Shown here: piece by piece, positions 1 through 6,234 of the stretch
Layout of the letters: every line of letters starts with the position of its first letter
How positions within the stretch are numbered: the stretch's first letter is position 1
Assembly (NCBI GenBank): GCA_017430835.1
Contig: JAFRMD010000070.1
Location: forward strand, 1-7,190
Reading direction: 5' to 3'
DNA: 7,190 nucleotides
DNA from: Methanosphaera sp.
GTDB taxonomy: Archaea > Methanobacteriota > Methanobacteria > Methanobacteriales > Methanobacteriaceae
Translations under genes and position numbers: made by a program
Notes under the pieces: generated by a model
The model's input: only the letters and a program-made list of their open reading frames with translations
The model's database searches: none
What the model was told of the DNA's origin: nothing

Positions 1-43
1 TCAATGCTGTCAAGTTAATGTTCAATTTGTGTGACTGTTTTTT
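1..43. repeat. Left terminal inverted repeat of IS copy A
   Basis: The repeat begins TCAATGCTGTCAAGTTAA. It pairs with the reverse complement of 1667-1709 with mismatches only at positions 19, 25 and 32. The first 18 bases are identical between the two ends. It is the likely transposase binding and cleavage end downstream of the transposase gene. Confidence 0.85.
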
Positions 44-59
44 TGTGAATTATTTTTTT

Positions 60-1391
60 TTAGAAAGATCTTTTGTTGTTGTCTGTGAATTTGTGTCCAT
101 AGTCTACAGGTTCTCTGTTTGTTGATTTTCTTTCTTCTTTTATTGGTATTAAGTGTTTTTGTAGTATTTTGATTATTTTCATTGATGTTTGTTGTTGTTT
201 TTCTATGTCTGTGGTTAGAAGGTTTAGTAATTCTTTTTTGACTATTCCTATTGCTATGTTGAAGTTTGCTTGGTAATCTTTGTATTTGTATTTGTTGTTG
301 TTTTTTCGTTTTTCTTCTATTTCTTGGTTTACGTCGTGTTTGACTGTTGTTGCTATGTTGAATACGTATATATCTGAGTAAAAGTCTTGTTCTATTATGA
401 TTTTTCTGCGACCAGAGAAGTTTTCTGTTTGTAGTTTGTTTTTTAATTTGTCGTAGTTGGTTTCTATGGTCCATCTTTTGTTGTATATTTCTTTGAAGTC
501 TTCAATGGTCATGGATTCATCATATATGTTTGTTGCTAATGTTTCTATTTCTCCTGTGGGTAATTGTATGTTTATTATACGTAATCGTAGAATTTCTTTT
601 TTTATTGCGAATTTTTGTAGTTTTTTGTCTTTAAGAGTTTTAATGTATGTTTCATCTAAGGGTATCCATATTATTTGCTCATTTTTTGTCATTTTTGCTC
701 TTTTTTCTTTAAATGTGCTATTTTTAAGTCGTATTACAAAATGTGAATGTTGTTTCATTATTTTTAACATTAATTCTTTGGAGCCATAACCTCTATCACA
801 TACTATAATTGTTTTTCGAAGATTGATTTTACTTTTTACATCATCTACATGATTTAGGGCATGTTTAAGCTCTCCCCTTTTCCTATTGCTGATACTTGAA
901 CTAAGAATAAATTCATTTAATACATCAACCATTGTGGAAACACGAGCAGTTGCTGTGTGATGGGTATGATCAATATTTTCATCAATGGCAAAATCCTCCC
1001 GGATAGTAGGATAATTGGGTAAATCGAAGATGGAACCATCAATAGCAGTTAAATAATAACCTTTAAATGTTTTTAATTCTTCAGGTCTCTTATAAATTGC
1101 CTTTATTAAATCATCATTAATATCAATATATGCTTGAGGATCAATAATCATCCTCCTTTGAGAAATAGCTTGTTTAGAAACATCCATATCCATTACACCC
1201 CAATACTCCTCCATAAAATACAAAGCCTCCAAAGCAGTAGTACGACCACGATTCCACAGAACATATTTCATAATACATTCCTGAGTCAATTTACGATTAC
1301 GAACAAACTTATTGTCATCTAAAATATATTTATCACAAACATAACTATTAAAATTTCCCATATTATCTAATAAATTACCACATAAAGACAT
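60..1391 (-). CDS. IS4-type DDE transposase, 443 aa, intact
   Basis: This transposase would catalyse cut-and-paste movement of copy A. The DDE catalytic acids are visible: D118 in AIDGS, D199 in VCDRGYGSKEL, and E310 within the IS4 signature Y-(2)-R-(3)-E-(6)-K (Y303, R306, E310, K317; YNKRWTIETNYDKLK). The C-terminal ~120 residues are Lys/Asn/Gln-rich and basic. The ATG at 1391 is preceded six bases upstream by GGTG (1398-1401, minus strand), an arrangement conserved exactly in copy B, which supports this start. Roughly 70% of the first 260 residues match copy B by eye. Codon choice changes within the gene: the 5' half prefers T-ending codons (AAT, GGT, CGT, ATT) and the 3' half A/C-ending ones (AAC, ATA, GCA, ACA). 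The DDE/YREK assignment is secure; the exact IS subgroup is not determined here. Confidence 0.93.
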   Translation of the reverse strand: MSLCGNLLDNMGNFNSYVCDKYILDDNKFVRNRKLTQECIMKYVLWNRGRTTALEALYFMEEYWGVMDMDVSKQAISQRRMIIDPQAYIDINDDLIKAIYKRPEELKTFKGYYLTAIDGSIFDLPNYPTIREDFAIDENIDHTHHTATARVSTMVDVLNEFILSSSISNRKRGELKHALNHVDDVKSKINLRKTIIVCDRGYGSKELMLKIMKQHSHFVIRLKNSTFKEKRAKMTKNEQIIWIPLDETYIKTLKDKKLQKFAIKKEILRLRIINIQLPTGEIETLATNIYDESMTIEDFKEIYNKRWTIETNYDKLKNKLQTENFSGRRKIIIEQDFYSDIYVFNIATTVKHDVNQEIEEKRKNNNKYKYKDYQANFNIAIGIVKKELLNLLTTDIEKQQQTSMKIIKILQKHLIPIKEERKSTNREPVDYGHKFTDNNKRSF

Positions 1392-1462
1392 CTACAACAC
1401 CAAAACATTATCAATCAAATCCACAAACAATTAAATAAAAAAATAAAAATAAACAATATGCT

Positions 1463-1486
1463 AATTAACTAAATAATAATATATAA
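1463..1486 (-). promoter_or_regulatory. Conserved promoter block of the transposase (copy A)
   Basis: On the minus strand this 24-bp block starts TTATATATTATTATTTAG. It is identical, base for base, to 3626-3649 upstream of the copy B transposase, although the surrounding leaders have diverged. It contains a TATA-box-like string and ends about 72 bp before the start codon. It is interpreted as the core promoter; the transcription start is not known. Confidence 0.45.
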
Positions 1487-1649
1487 CTCATAATATATAA
1501 AATTAACTATAAATAATACTTAAATACCAATATAATTAAATAAATACTTATATTATTAAATATAATTAAATTATCAATAGAATTAAGTAAATTTAAAGTA
1601 AAAATAGGTTACAATATAAAAAATAAAGGATAATGATGGGATAAAAATT

Positions 1650-1667
1650 TTAACTTGACTGCCTTGA
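1650..1667. repeat. Inner second copy of the IS end (copy A)
   Basis: TTAACTTGACTGCCTTGA here is a direct repeat, 16 of 18 identical, of the outermost right end at 1692-1709. It begins exactly where the 43-bp terminal repeat stops. The distance from this inner repeat to the transposase ATG (276 bp) matches the distance from the copy B end to its ATG (273 bp), and the intervening leaders align. The inner repeat therefore corresponds to the end of copy B, and the 1668-1709 segment is extra in copy A. Confidence 0.7.
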
Positions 1668-1709
1668 AAAAACAGTCTCACAAAATGAACGTTAACTTGA
1701 CAGCATTGA
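1667..1709. repeat. Right terminal inverted repeat of IS copy A
   Basis: This is the reverse complement of the left end 1-43 with three mismatches. The outer 18 bases (1692-1709, TTAACTTGACAGCATTGA) match perfectly. This is the transposase-proximal, promoter-side end of the element. Flanking sequence resumes at 1710. Confidence 0.85.
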
Positions 1710-1890
1710 ATGATAAACCAATTAAAACATAAATAACATAAAAGTATTACAAAAAATCAAAAAATATAATTTATGCCAACACTCGGAATATAAAAAAATG
1801 AATTTTAATATTATCTATAGTATTATAAGTATTAATAATATGGGAAATTTTTCATCCAAAAAAATAGTAGTTATAAAAAGGAATTTGTGT
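1710..1890. other. Intergenic region between IS copy A and channel gene
   Basis: This is AT-rich non-coding DNA with no convincing reading frame on either strand. It contains the 3' flank of the channel gene and its T-tract terminator (1854-1879), and otherwise nothing recognisable. Confidence 0.5.
1854..1879 (-). terminator. T-tract terminator of the channel gene
   Basis: On the minus strand, just after the channel stop codon, there are two T runs: five Ts at 1875-1879 and seven Ts at 1858-1864, the latter within ACTATTTTTTTGGAT (1854-1868). Archaeal RNA polymerase commonly terminates at oligo-T tracts without a hairpin. The same 15-base string, with one extra T, follows the exporter gene at 6249-6264. 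Confidence 0.45.
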
Positions 1891-2736
1891 TTAGTCATCT
1901 TCAGATAATTTATCTATCTTTTCATTCAATTCATCAATCTTATCCATCAATTGACGATTTTCATCTTTAAGAACAGCAAATTCCTCTTTGACAGTTTTAA
2001 TTTCCTCATGCAATTCTTTATTGTTTTTTTCAATCATTTTTCTATTGATTTTAACTGTTTCTCTAGTTTCAGCTTCATTTTTTTCATTATAAATGGATGA
2101 AAGATAAGCGGTAAATATTGCAGTAACAATAATACCTATTACCATACTAAGCATTGTCAAAGCCTTACCAATAGGAGTTTCCGGAATAATGTCACCATAA
2201 CCCACAGTAGATATAGTCACGGCAATAAACCATAATGCATCACCAATATTGGAAACCGAAGAGTCTATGAGAATAAACATTGTGGTTGAAACTATTATAT
2301 AAACTATCAGCACAACAAGCAAAAGCTTGAAAAGATGATGCTGAATAAAATAATACAATGAATCCCAGTCTCGTTTAACATTCCAAACACGAACAACTTT
2401 AATTAACTTAAGGAAACGGAAGACTCTGAAGACTGCAAAGTACCTGAGCAATAAGTCAAATGGAAACACTGAAATAAGGGAAATAATGTTCCTGTCATCA
2501 ATCAAAAACTCCTTAATGCTCCGGTCACTACAATAAAATTCATAGCAAAGATCAATAAAAAGCAGGATACAAACCAGCAAGTCATAATCTGCAATAAGAC
2601 GTTCAACCCTAAAACTAATTGAATAAGAGGTTGACAGTATAATAAATATAAGGTCAATAACCGTCAATATTAATAGGAGCACATTCTTTAATGCAGTTAA
2701 CCTGGTGATGTGTTCTTCAGTTAAATTATTTTTCAT
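1891..2736 (-). CDS. Voltage-gated K+ channel (Kv-type, six TM), C-terminal coiled coil
   Basis: A plasma-membrane potassium channel of 281 residues from the ATG. Predicted segments are S1 ~18-38, S2 ~53-69 with acidic D62/E66, S3 ~84-100 with D94, S4 ~101-118, S5 ~135-158, pore loop ~165-188 and S6 ~192-216. S4 carries a basic residue at every third position (R104, R107, K110, K113, R116), a real voltage-sensor pattern. The pore has the canonical K+ filter TVGYGD at 177-182. After S6 comes a ~60-residue acidic/basic coiled coil with an unbroken heptad: d positions L242, V249, L256, L263, L270, L277 and a positions I246, F253, N260, I267, I274. This probably helps assembly of the tetramer. 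No RCK/TrkA-N domain is present. A TTG 12 codons upstream is also in frame; ATG is preferred, but neither has a good ribosome binding site, so the start is uncertain. Gating polarity cannot be read from sequence. Confidence 0.92.
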   Translation of the reverse strand: MKNNLTEEHITRLTALKNVLLLILTVIDLIFIILSTSYSISFRVERLIADYDLLVCILLFIDLCYEFYCSDRSIKEFLIDDRNIISLISVFPFDLLLRYFAVFRVFRFLKLIKVVRVWNVKRDWDSLYYFIQHHLFKLLLVVLIVYIIVSTTMFILIDSSVSNIGDALWFIAVTISTVGYGDIIPETPIGKALTMLSMVIGIIVTAIFTAYLSSIYNEKNEAETRETVKINRKMIEKNNKELHEEIKTVKEEFAVLKDENRQLMDKIDELNEKIDKLSEDD

Positions 2737-2955
2737 AGTAATCAGTCTACTTAAATAATTCTTTGTAAACAATAATATTTAGAAGTTATGAAAAGTATCA
2801 AAGAGGAAGTAAGGGAATACTTAATGATTTAAATGCTTGCTTAACTGGAAGAACAGGGGATTTATTTAAGTTTTCCGGTTGAAAAAATCTTAAAAAGATA
2901 AAAAAATATAATAATCTAAAAAACATAGTAACATATAATAAACGGGGGGATAAGC
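2737..2955. promoter_or_regulatory. Divergent intergenic region, channel / DUF4258-like gene
   Basis: 219 bp between the two divergent starts. For the plus-strand gene there is an AT-rich box around 2903-2914 (AAAATATAATAA), a perfect 5-bp inverted repeat ATCTT-AAA-AAGAT at 2887-2899 directly upstream of it, and a strong ribosome binding site at 2944-2950. For the channel, TATTTAA-like strings lie close to the start codon, compatible with a short-leader or leaderless message. The region also contains a possible broken mini-ORF at 2788-2882. Confidence 0.35.
2788..2882 (+). pseudogene. Possible frameshifted mini-ORF upstream of DUF4258-like gene
   Basis: An ATG at 2788 opens a 14-codon frame (MKSIKEEVREYLMI) that stops at 2832. 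A shift of one base near 2821-2824 would join it to the overlapping frame NDLNACLTGRTGDLFKFSG, ending at the TGA at 2880-2882, giving a protein-like product of about 31 residues. It is co-oriented with and just upstream of the DUF4258-like gene. There is no clear ribosome binding site and the family is not recognised. It may be a degraded small gene or chance. Confidence 0.2.
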
Positions 2956-3333
2956 ATGGACGTATTTGACAGATTTCTAATAGGAGATACCAGAACAATA
3001 GACTGGTGCTTTGAAAACACACACTTTATTCAACGACTACAAAAATACAGAATATCAAGGGATTACGTAGTGGATGTGATATTAAACGAGGAACCAATAA
3101 GGTATGATACAAGCGGACCTGGAAAATATGAGGTAACATTTCCGGCACCATCAAACAAGGACTATAAGGAAATAAGAGTAATATTCGCATGTTGCGCAAA
3201 TAACATAGACCTGCTGACCATAATCCCCGAAGGAAGAACAAACAGACAAAAAAACAAGTACGCAGATGAAAACTATAAAAAGATAGAGAAGAAACGAAAA
3301 CAGGCATATGCAAAAAGAAAAAAATTGTACTAA
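2956..3333 (+). CDS. DUF4258-like small protein with basic C-terminal tail, 125 aa
   Basis: The ATG at 2956 follows a strong ribosome binding site, GGGGGGA at 2944-2950, five bases away, so the start is well supported. Residues ~23-93 show a DUF4258-like layout: an His/Arg-containing first helix (THFIQRLQKYRIS), an I-S-x-D-Y-V-V-D-V-I helix, a strand ending in KYEVTF, a basic strand (YKEIRVIFACC) and a terminal LLTIIPE strand. Residues 94-125 form a Lys/Arg-rich tail (NRQKNKY...KRKKLY) that could bind nucleic acid. From general knowledge, DUF4258 resembles small RelE/HigB-like toxin folds, but catalytic activity is not established for this protein. No intact antitoxin-like partner is adjacent; the nearest candidate is the broken mini-ORF upstream. 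The family call is from pattern memory, hence moderate confidence; the gene itself is convincing. Confidence 0.75.
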   Translation: MDVFDRFLIGDTRTIDWCFENTHFIQRLQKYRISRDYVVDVILNEEPIRYDTSGPGKYEVTFPAPSNKDYKEIRVIFACCANNIDLLTIIPEGRTNRQKNKYADENYKKIEKKRKQAYAKRKKLY

Positions 3334-3447
3334 GACTTTCTATTTCTTCTACTATTTAAATTTATGCATATTAAATAAAAATAAATATAGTAATATGATA
3401 TATTTTTAAATAATTCATTTTAATAACTCATTTTTTTAAATTAAAAA
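3334..3447. other. Short AT-rich intergenic spacer before IS copy B
   Basis: Non-coding. It begins with pyrimidine-rich runs (ACTTTCTATTTCTTCTACTATTT from 3335, in two T-rich clusters) that could terminate the preceding gene. No outer 43-bp terminal repeat like that of copy A is present immediately upstream of the copy B end at 3448. Confidence 0.35.
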
Positions 3448-3464
3448 CAATGCTGTCAAGTTTA
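3448..3464. repeat. Surviving terminal repeat of IS copy B
   Basis: CAATGCTGTCAAGTT at 3448-3462 is identical to bases 2-16 of the copy A terminal repeat. By position and by the leader that follows, it corresponds to the inner repeat of copy A (1650-1667), not to the outer one. Confidence 0.75.
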
Positions 3465-3625
3465 GATTTTTGATAATTTTTATCGCTTGTTTTTATTATT
3501 ATAACCTTATTTTACTTTAATTTTATTAAATTCTTTTGTTTATTTATTTATATTTAACATTAAAAGTTTATATTTACTTATATCTAATTTTAATAATAAA
3601 TTATAGTTATTTTATATATTACTTG

Positions 3626-3649
3626 TTATATATTATTATTTAGTTAATT
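3626..3649 (+). promoter_or_regulatory. Conserved promoter block of the transposase (copy B)
   Basis: This block is identical over 24 bp to the minus-strand block 1463-1486 of copy A and ends 72 bp before the ATG at 3721. It contains a TATA-like sequence, TTATATATTA. Because the gene downstream is truncated, transcription from here could run towards the exporter gene. Confidence 0.45.
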
Positions 3650-3720
3650 CACATAGTATTTATTTTTATTTTTTACTATTATTTGATGTGGGTTTAACTT
3701 ATATTATTTTGGTGTTTATT

Positions 3721-4500
3721 ATGTTTTTAAGTAATCATTTGATGGATAATATGGGTAATTTTAATAGTTATGTTTGTGATAAATATATTTTAGAGAATAA
3801 TAAATTTGTTAGAAATCGTAAGTTGCCACAAGAATGTATTATGAAATATGTTACTTGGAATCGTGGACGTACTACTGCTTTGGAAGCTTTGTATTTTATG
3901 GAAGAATATTGGGGGAAAATGGATATGGATGTGTCTAAACAGGCTATTTCTGAAAGAAGGATGATTATTGACCCAAAAGCATATATTGATATAAATGATG
4001 ATTTATTACAAAGAATATACACAGAACCAGAATTAAAAAAGTTTAAAGGTTATTATTTAGCAGCGCATGATGGTTCCATATTTGATTTACCTAATTATCC
4101 CACAATACGTGAAGATTTTAGTATTGGAGAAAATATCAATCATTCCAAGCACACTGCTACTGCCAGAGTATCTACAATGGTTGATGTACTAAATGAATTT
4201 ATTCTTAGTTCAACCATTACCAGTAGAAAATCTAGTGAACTAGACTTGGCCATAGATCATTTAGATGATGTTAAAAACATAATAGACCTTGAAAAAACAA
4301 TATCCATATGTGATAGGGGTTATGGCTCTAAGAAATTAATGTTAAAAATAATGCAATTAAATTCATATTTTGTAATACGACTCAAAAAAACCACATTCAT
4401 CGATCAAAGATATAAATTAACCAAAAATGATGAAATAATCGAAGTACCCCTAACTAAATCATTCATAAAAACATTACCTGATAAAAAATTAAGAAACTAG
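3721..4500 (+). pseudogene. Truncated IS4-type transposase (N-terminal 260 aa)
   Basis: This is the N-terminal part of a transposase that aligns with residues 1-260 of the copy A enzyme at about 70% identity by eye, with one single-residue gap near residue 105. It keeps the first two catalytic acids (AHDGS, D117; ICDRGYGSK, D198) but ends at ...LPDKKLRN before the third acid and the YREK motif, so it cannot be catalytically active. The ATG at 3721 is chosen because GGTG lies six bases upstream (3711-3714), exactly as in copy A, and because the MGNFNSYVCDKYIL block aligns. A GTG at 3688 is in frame but would add residues absent from copy A. The 5' part is T-rich and the 3' part A-rich, as in copy A. 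A truncated DNA-binding product could in principle interfere with the full enzyme. Confidence 0.88.
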
Positions 4501-4639
4501 AGTGTGCAACAAATGGAAAAAATAGCTAGTGAAAATCAAACTAAAAAAAGTAATGTGAATTAATAGTATTTCAGAAAATCTATGAGTATAATCTTTTAAA
4601 TAAATCTTATCCAAAAATTTATCATTGGTAGAAATCAAA

Positions 4640-4650
4640 TATAAATATTA
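4640..4650 (+). promoter_or_regulatory. Candidate promoter of the exporter gene
   Basis: The stretch from 4501 to 4698 holds no gene. Within it, TATAAATATTA-like sequence at 4640-4650 is a candidate TATA box. It is preceded by purine-rich GAAATCAA (4631-4638), which could serve as the upstream TFB element. A start near 4670-4675 would give a leader of about 40 bases. Given the AT content this is only a plausible site. Confidence 0.3.
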
Positions 4651-4701
4651 TGTTAATCTTTAAAAGTTATCATACTAATTTTTTTTTAAAAATAATAAGT
4701 G

Positions 4702-4706
4702 GGAGG
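4702..4706 (+). promoter_or_regulatory. Ribosome binding site of the exporter gene
   Basis: GGAGG lies four bases before the ATG at 4711 and ten before the ATG at 4717. It overlaps an in-frame GTG at 4699, which therefore cannot be the start. It places the start at 4711, or possibly 4717. Confidence 0.75.
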
Positions 4707-4710
4707 ATTA

Positions 4711-6234
4711 ATGGGTATGAATGAAAAAGCTAACGAAAATTCTTGGATTCCATTAATAGTTGTGGCTTGTGCTTCATTTATCGTAGTATTGGATTCTTTA
4801 TTCATGAATGTTAGCATTTCTCGAATTGTTGTTGATTTGAATACTGATGTCAGTACTATTCAAATGATTGTGTCATTTTGTACTCTTATTACTGCTGCAT
4901 TGATATTGCTTAGTACCAAACTACAGGACATAGTTGGTAAAAAGAAACTGTTCTTAATTGGTGTTGCACTTTTTGGTATCGGGGTATTTACTGCACTAAT
5001 AAGTTCAAATGTTATAATGTTTTTTGTTGGATGGTCAGGGATAAAAGGTGTTGCTGCAGCATTAATGTTGCCTGCCATAGTTTCAATAATAAGTGGAACA
5101 TATTCCGGTAAAAAACGAACTATTGGTTTGGCAACTCTGGGAATAATGGCAGGACTTGCAGATACTGTTGCTCCACTCATCGGGGGGGTTATTACAACTT
5201 TTTTAAGTTGGAGATATACTTTTGCATTTGAATTAATATTCATTGTCTTTATTTTAGTAATGCAAAACAAAATAACTGATTTCAAACCTACTGAATCTAA
5301 AAACGATTTGGATATTATCGGTGCTATAGTTTCTAGTATAAGTCTTGTTTTGCTTGTGCTTGGTATTTTGACTCTGACTAAGGATGTTACTACCAGCATA
5401 GTTGAGATAATTTTGGGATTAATTGTCTTAGCAATCTTTATATGGTATGAACTCAAAAGAAAAAGGTCAGGCAAGGTGCCATTGCTTGATGTTGATTTAT
5501 TCAGAGACAAACATTTATGTTTGGGTGCATCTTTTAAGTTATTATATAATATAATAATATCTGGAACATTTTTTGTAATGGTTCTGTTTTTCCAAAGTGT
5601 ATTGCAGTTAAATCCATTCTATACAGGTTTGGCTTCACTTCCGTTTGTTCTGGGTTTGTTTATTTTTTCATCGGCCACTCCAAAATTAATTGGAAAACTG
5701 AATCATAAGAAACTCATGACAATAGGAAGCATAATATCAATTGTTGGATGTTTGATTTTAAGTTATCAGTTTAAATTAAATATTTCAATGCCGGAATTAA
5801 TTCTAGGACAGTTTTTACTCGGAGCAGGAATTGGTTTTATAATGGCTTTAAGTGCGGATGTTGCATTATTTGATATTCCTGCTGAAAGCCAAAATAACGC
5901 ATCAGGTATTATTACAACTGGTGAAACATTAGGTTCATCAATGGGTACAGCAATTATTGGAATAATTCTAATTCTTGGAGTTATGGGAGGTATTAGTACT
6001 GCAGTCGATACCTACGCACCTGATCATTCAGGAGATGACCAATTCCATCAGGAAGTCTATAATCACTTCCAAAAATTAGATACTCTAGATGGACAAGATA
6101 GTATTGTTGTGAATACTGCAGATATAATTATTCAGAATGCAATGGCATCCGTAATGTATGTATTGGCCATCGTGGTAGGAATTATTTTAATTCTAACGTT
6201 GCAGATAAAAGATAATAATATTAAAAAACAATGA
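4711..6234 (+). CDS. MFS multidrug exporter, DHA2 (EmrB/QacA-like), 14 TM
   Basis: A proton-coupled drug-efflux-type transporter of 507 residues, a typical length for the 14-segment DHA2 family. Visible family signatures are the TM1 motif LDSLFMNVS (27-35, with membrane Asp D28), the cytoplasmic motif A-like LQDIVGKKK (71-79), and the motif C region APLIGG...SWRYTF (154-171). The motif B region reads SGIKG around 109-113; family members usually have Arg and Gln-Gly here, so the conserved Arg appears replaced by Ser109. A long polar, acidic outside loop (~431-471) precedes the last membrane segment. The start at 4711 is set by GGAGG at 4702-4706. A hairpin terminator follows directly. A TetR-type regulator lies 605 bp downstream in the same direction, a common partner of such pumps. 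The substrate is unknown; drug or toxic-compound export is inferred from family. Confidence 0.9.
   Translation: MGMNEKANENSWIPLIVVACASFIVVLDSLFMNVSISRIVVDLNTDVSTIQMIVSFCTLITAALILLSTKLQDIVGKKKLFLIGVALFGIGVFTALISSNVIMFFVGWSGIKGVAAALMLPAIVSIISGTYSGKKRTIGLATLGIMAGLADTVAPLIGGVITTFLSWRYTFAFELIFIVFILVMQNKITDFKPTESKNDLDIIGAIVSSISLVLLVLGILTLTKDVTTSIVEIILGLIVLAIFIWYELKRKRSGKVPLLDVDLFRDKHLCLGASFKLLYNIIISGTFFVMVLFFQSVLQLNPFYTGLASLPFVLGLFIFSSATPKLIGKLNHKKLMTIGSIISIVGCLILSYQFKLNISMPELILGQFLLGAGIGFIMALSADVALFDIPAESQNNASGIITTGETLGSSMGTAIIGIILILGVMGGISTAVDTYAPDHSGDDQFHQEVYNHFQKLDTLDGQDSIVVNTADIIIQNAMASVMYVLAIVVGIILILTLQIKDNNIKKQ

Larger units (their letters stand above)
1..1709 (-). mobile_element. Complete IS4-type insertion sequence (copy A)
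   Basis: A DDE transposase gene fills most of the segment and is bracketed by matching inverted ends: 1-43 is the reverse complement of 1667-1709 with 40 of 43 positions identical. The transposase stop lies only 16 bp inside the left repeat, while about 275 bp of AT-rich leader separates its start from the right end. The left boundary coincides with the window edge, so a target-site duplication cannot be tested and the true end could lie further left. A related, truncated copy lies at 3448-4500 in opposite orientation. The plus strand is T/G-rich in the left half and A/C-rich in the right half. The element looks potentially active: the frame is intact, the catalytic residues are present and both ends are present. 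Confidence 0.85.
3448..4500 (+). mobile_element. 3'-truncated IS4-type element (copy B)
   Basis: This is a second member of the same IS family, inverted relative to copy A. Its promoter-side end at 3448 reads CAATGCTGTCAAGTT, matching the first 15 bases of the terminal repeat after the leading T. The ~273-bp leader aligns with that of copy A, and the transposase N-terminal 260 residues follow. Recognisable homology stops near 4495; the last ~180 codons and the distal terminal repeat are missing, and no repeat end is found between 4500 and 4700. It is presumably immobile on its own, though its remaining end could still be recognised by the copy A transposase. Confidence 0.8.

Noticed and set aside
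22..789. Open frames antisense to or overlapping the copy A transposase (22-474 minus in another frame, 457-789 plus)
   Set aside because: Their composition is low-complexity (Asn/Gln/Thr/Arg or Ser/Phe rich), they have no ribosome binding site, and they are fully explained by the skewed codons of the DDE transposase frame.
1710..1890. Target-site duplication of IS copy A
   Set aside because: The left end of the element is the first base of the window, so the left flank needed to recognise a duplication is not visible.
2737..2772. TTG start of the channel gene at 2772, adding 12 residues
   Set aside because: There is no ribosome binding site at the TTG and the extra residues add no recognisable structure; ATG at 2736 is preferred, though neither start is strongly supported.
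2798..3313. Minus-strand open frames at 2798-3022 and 3026-3313
   Set aside because: They lie opposite the DUF4258-like gene, which has a strong ribosome binding site and coherent domain pattern. The antisense products are hydrophobic shadow translations.
3413..3447. Possible decayed outer 43-bp repeat upstream of the copy B end (TTCATTTT...TTTTTTT)
   Set aside because: Only the TTCATTTT octamer and a T run match, the spacing to the end is 11 bases too long, and such matches are expected by chance in this AT-rich DNA.
3688..3720. Upstream GTG start of the copy B transposase
   Set aside because: The 11 extra residues are absent from the aligned copy A leader, whereas the ATG at 3721 has the same GGTG spacing as copy A.
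4860..5510. 216-codon minus-strand open frame within the exporter
   Set aside because: It is the antisense of a membrane-protein gene with clear MFS motifs. There is no ribosome binding site and the product looks like a codon shadow.
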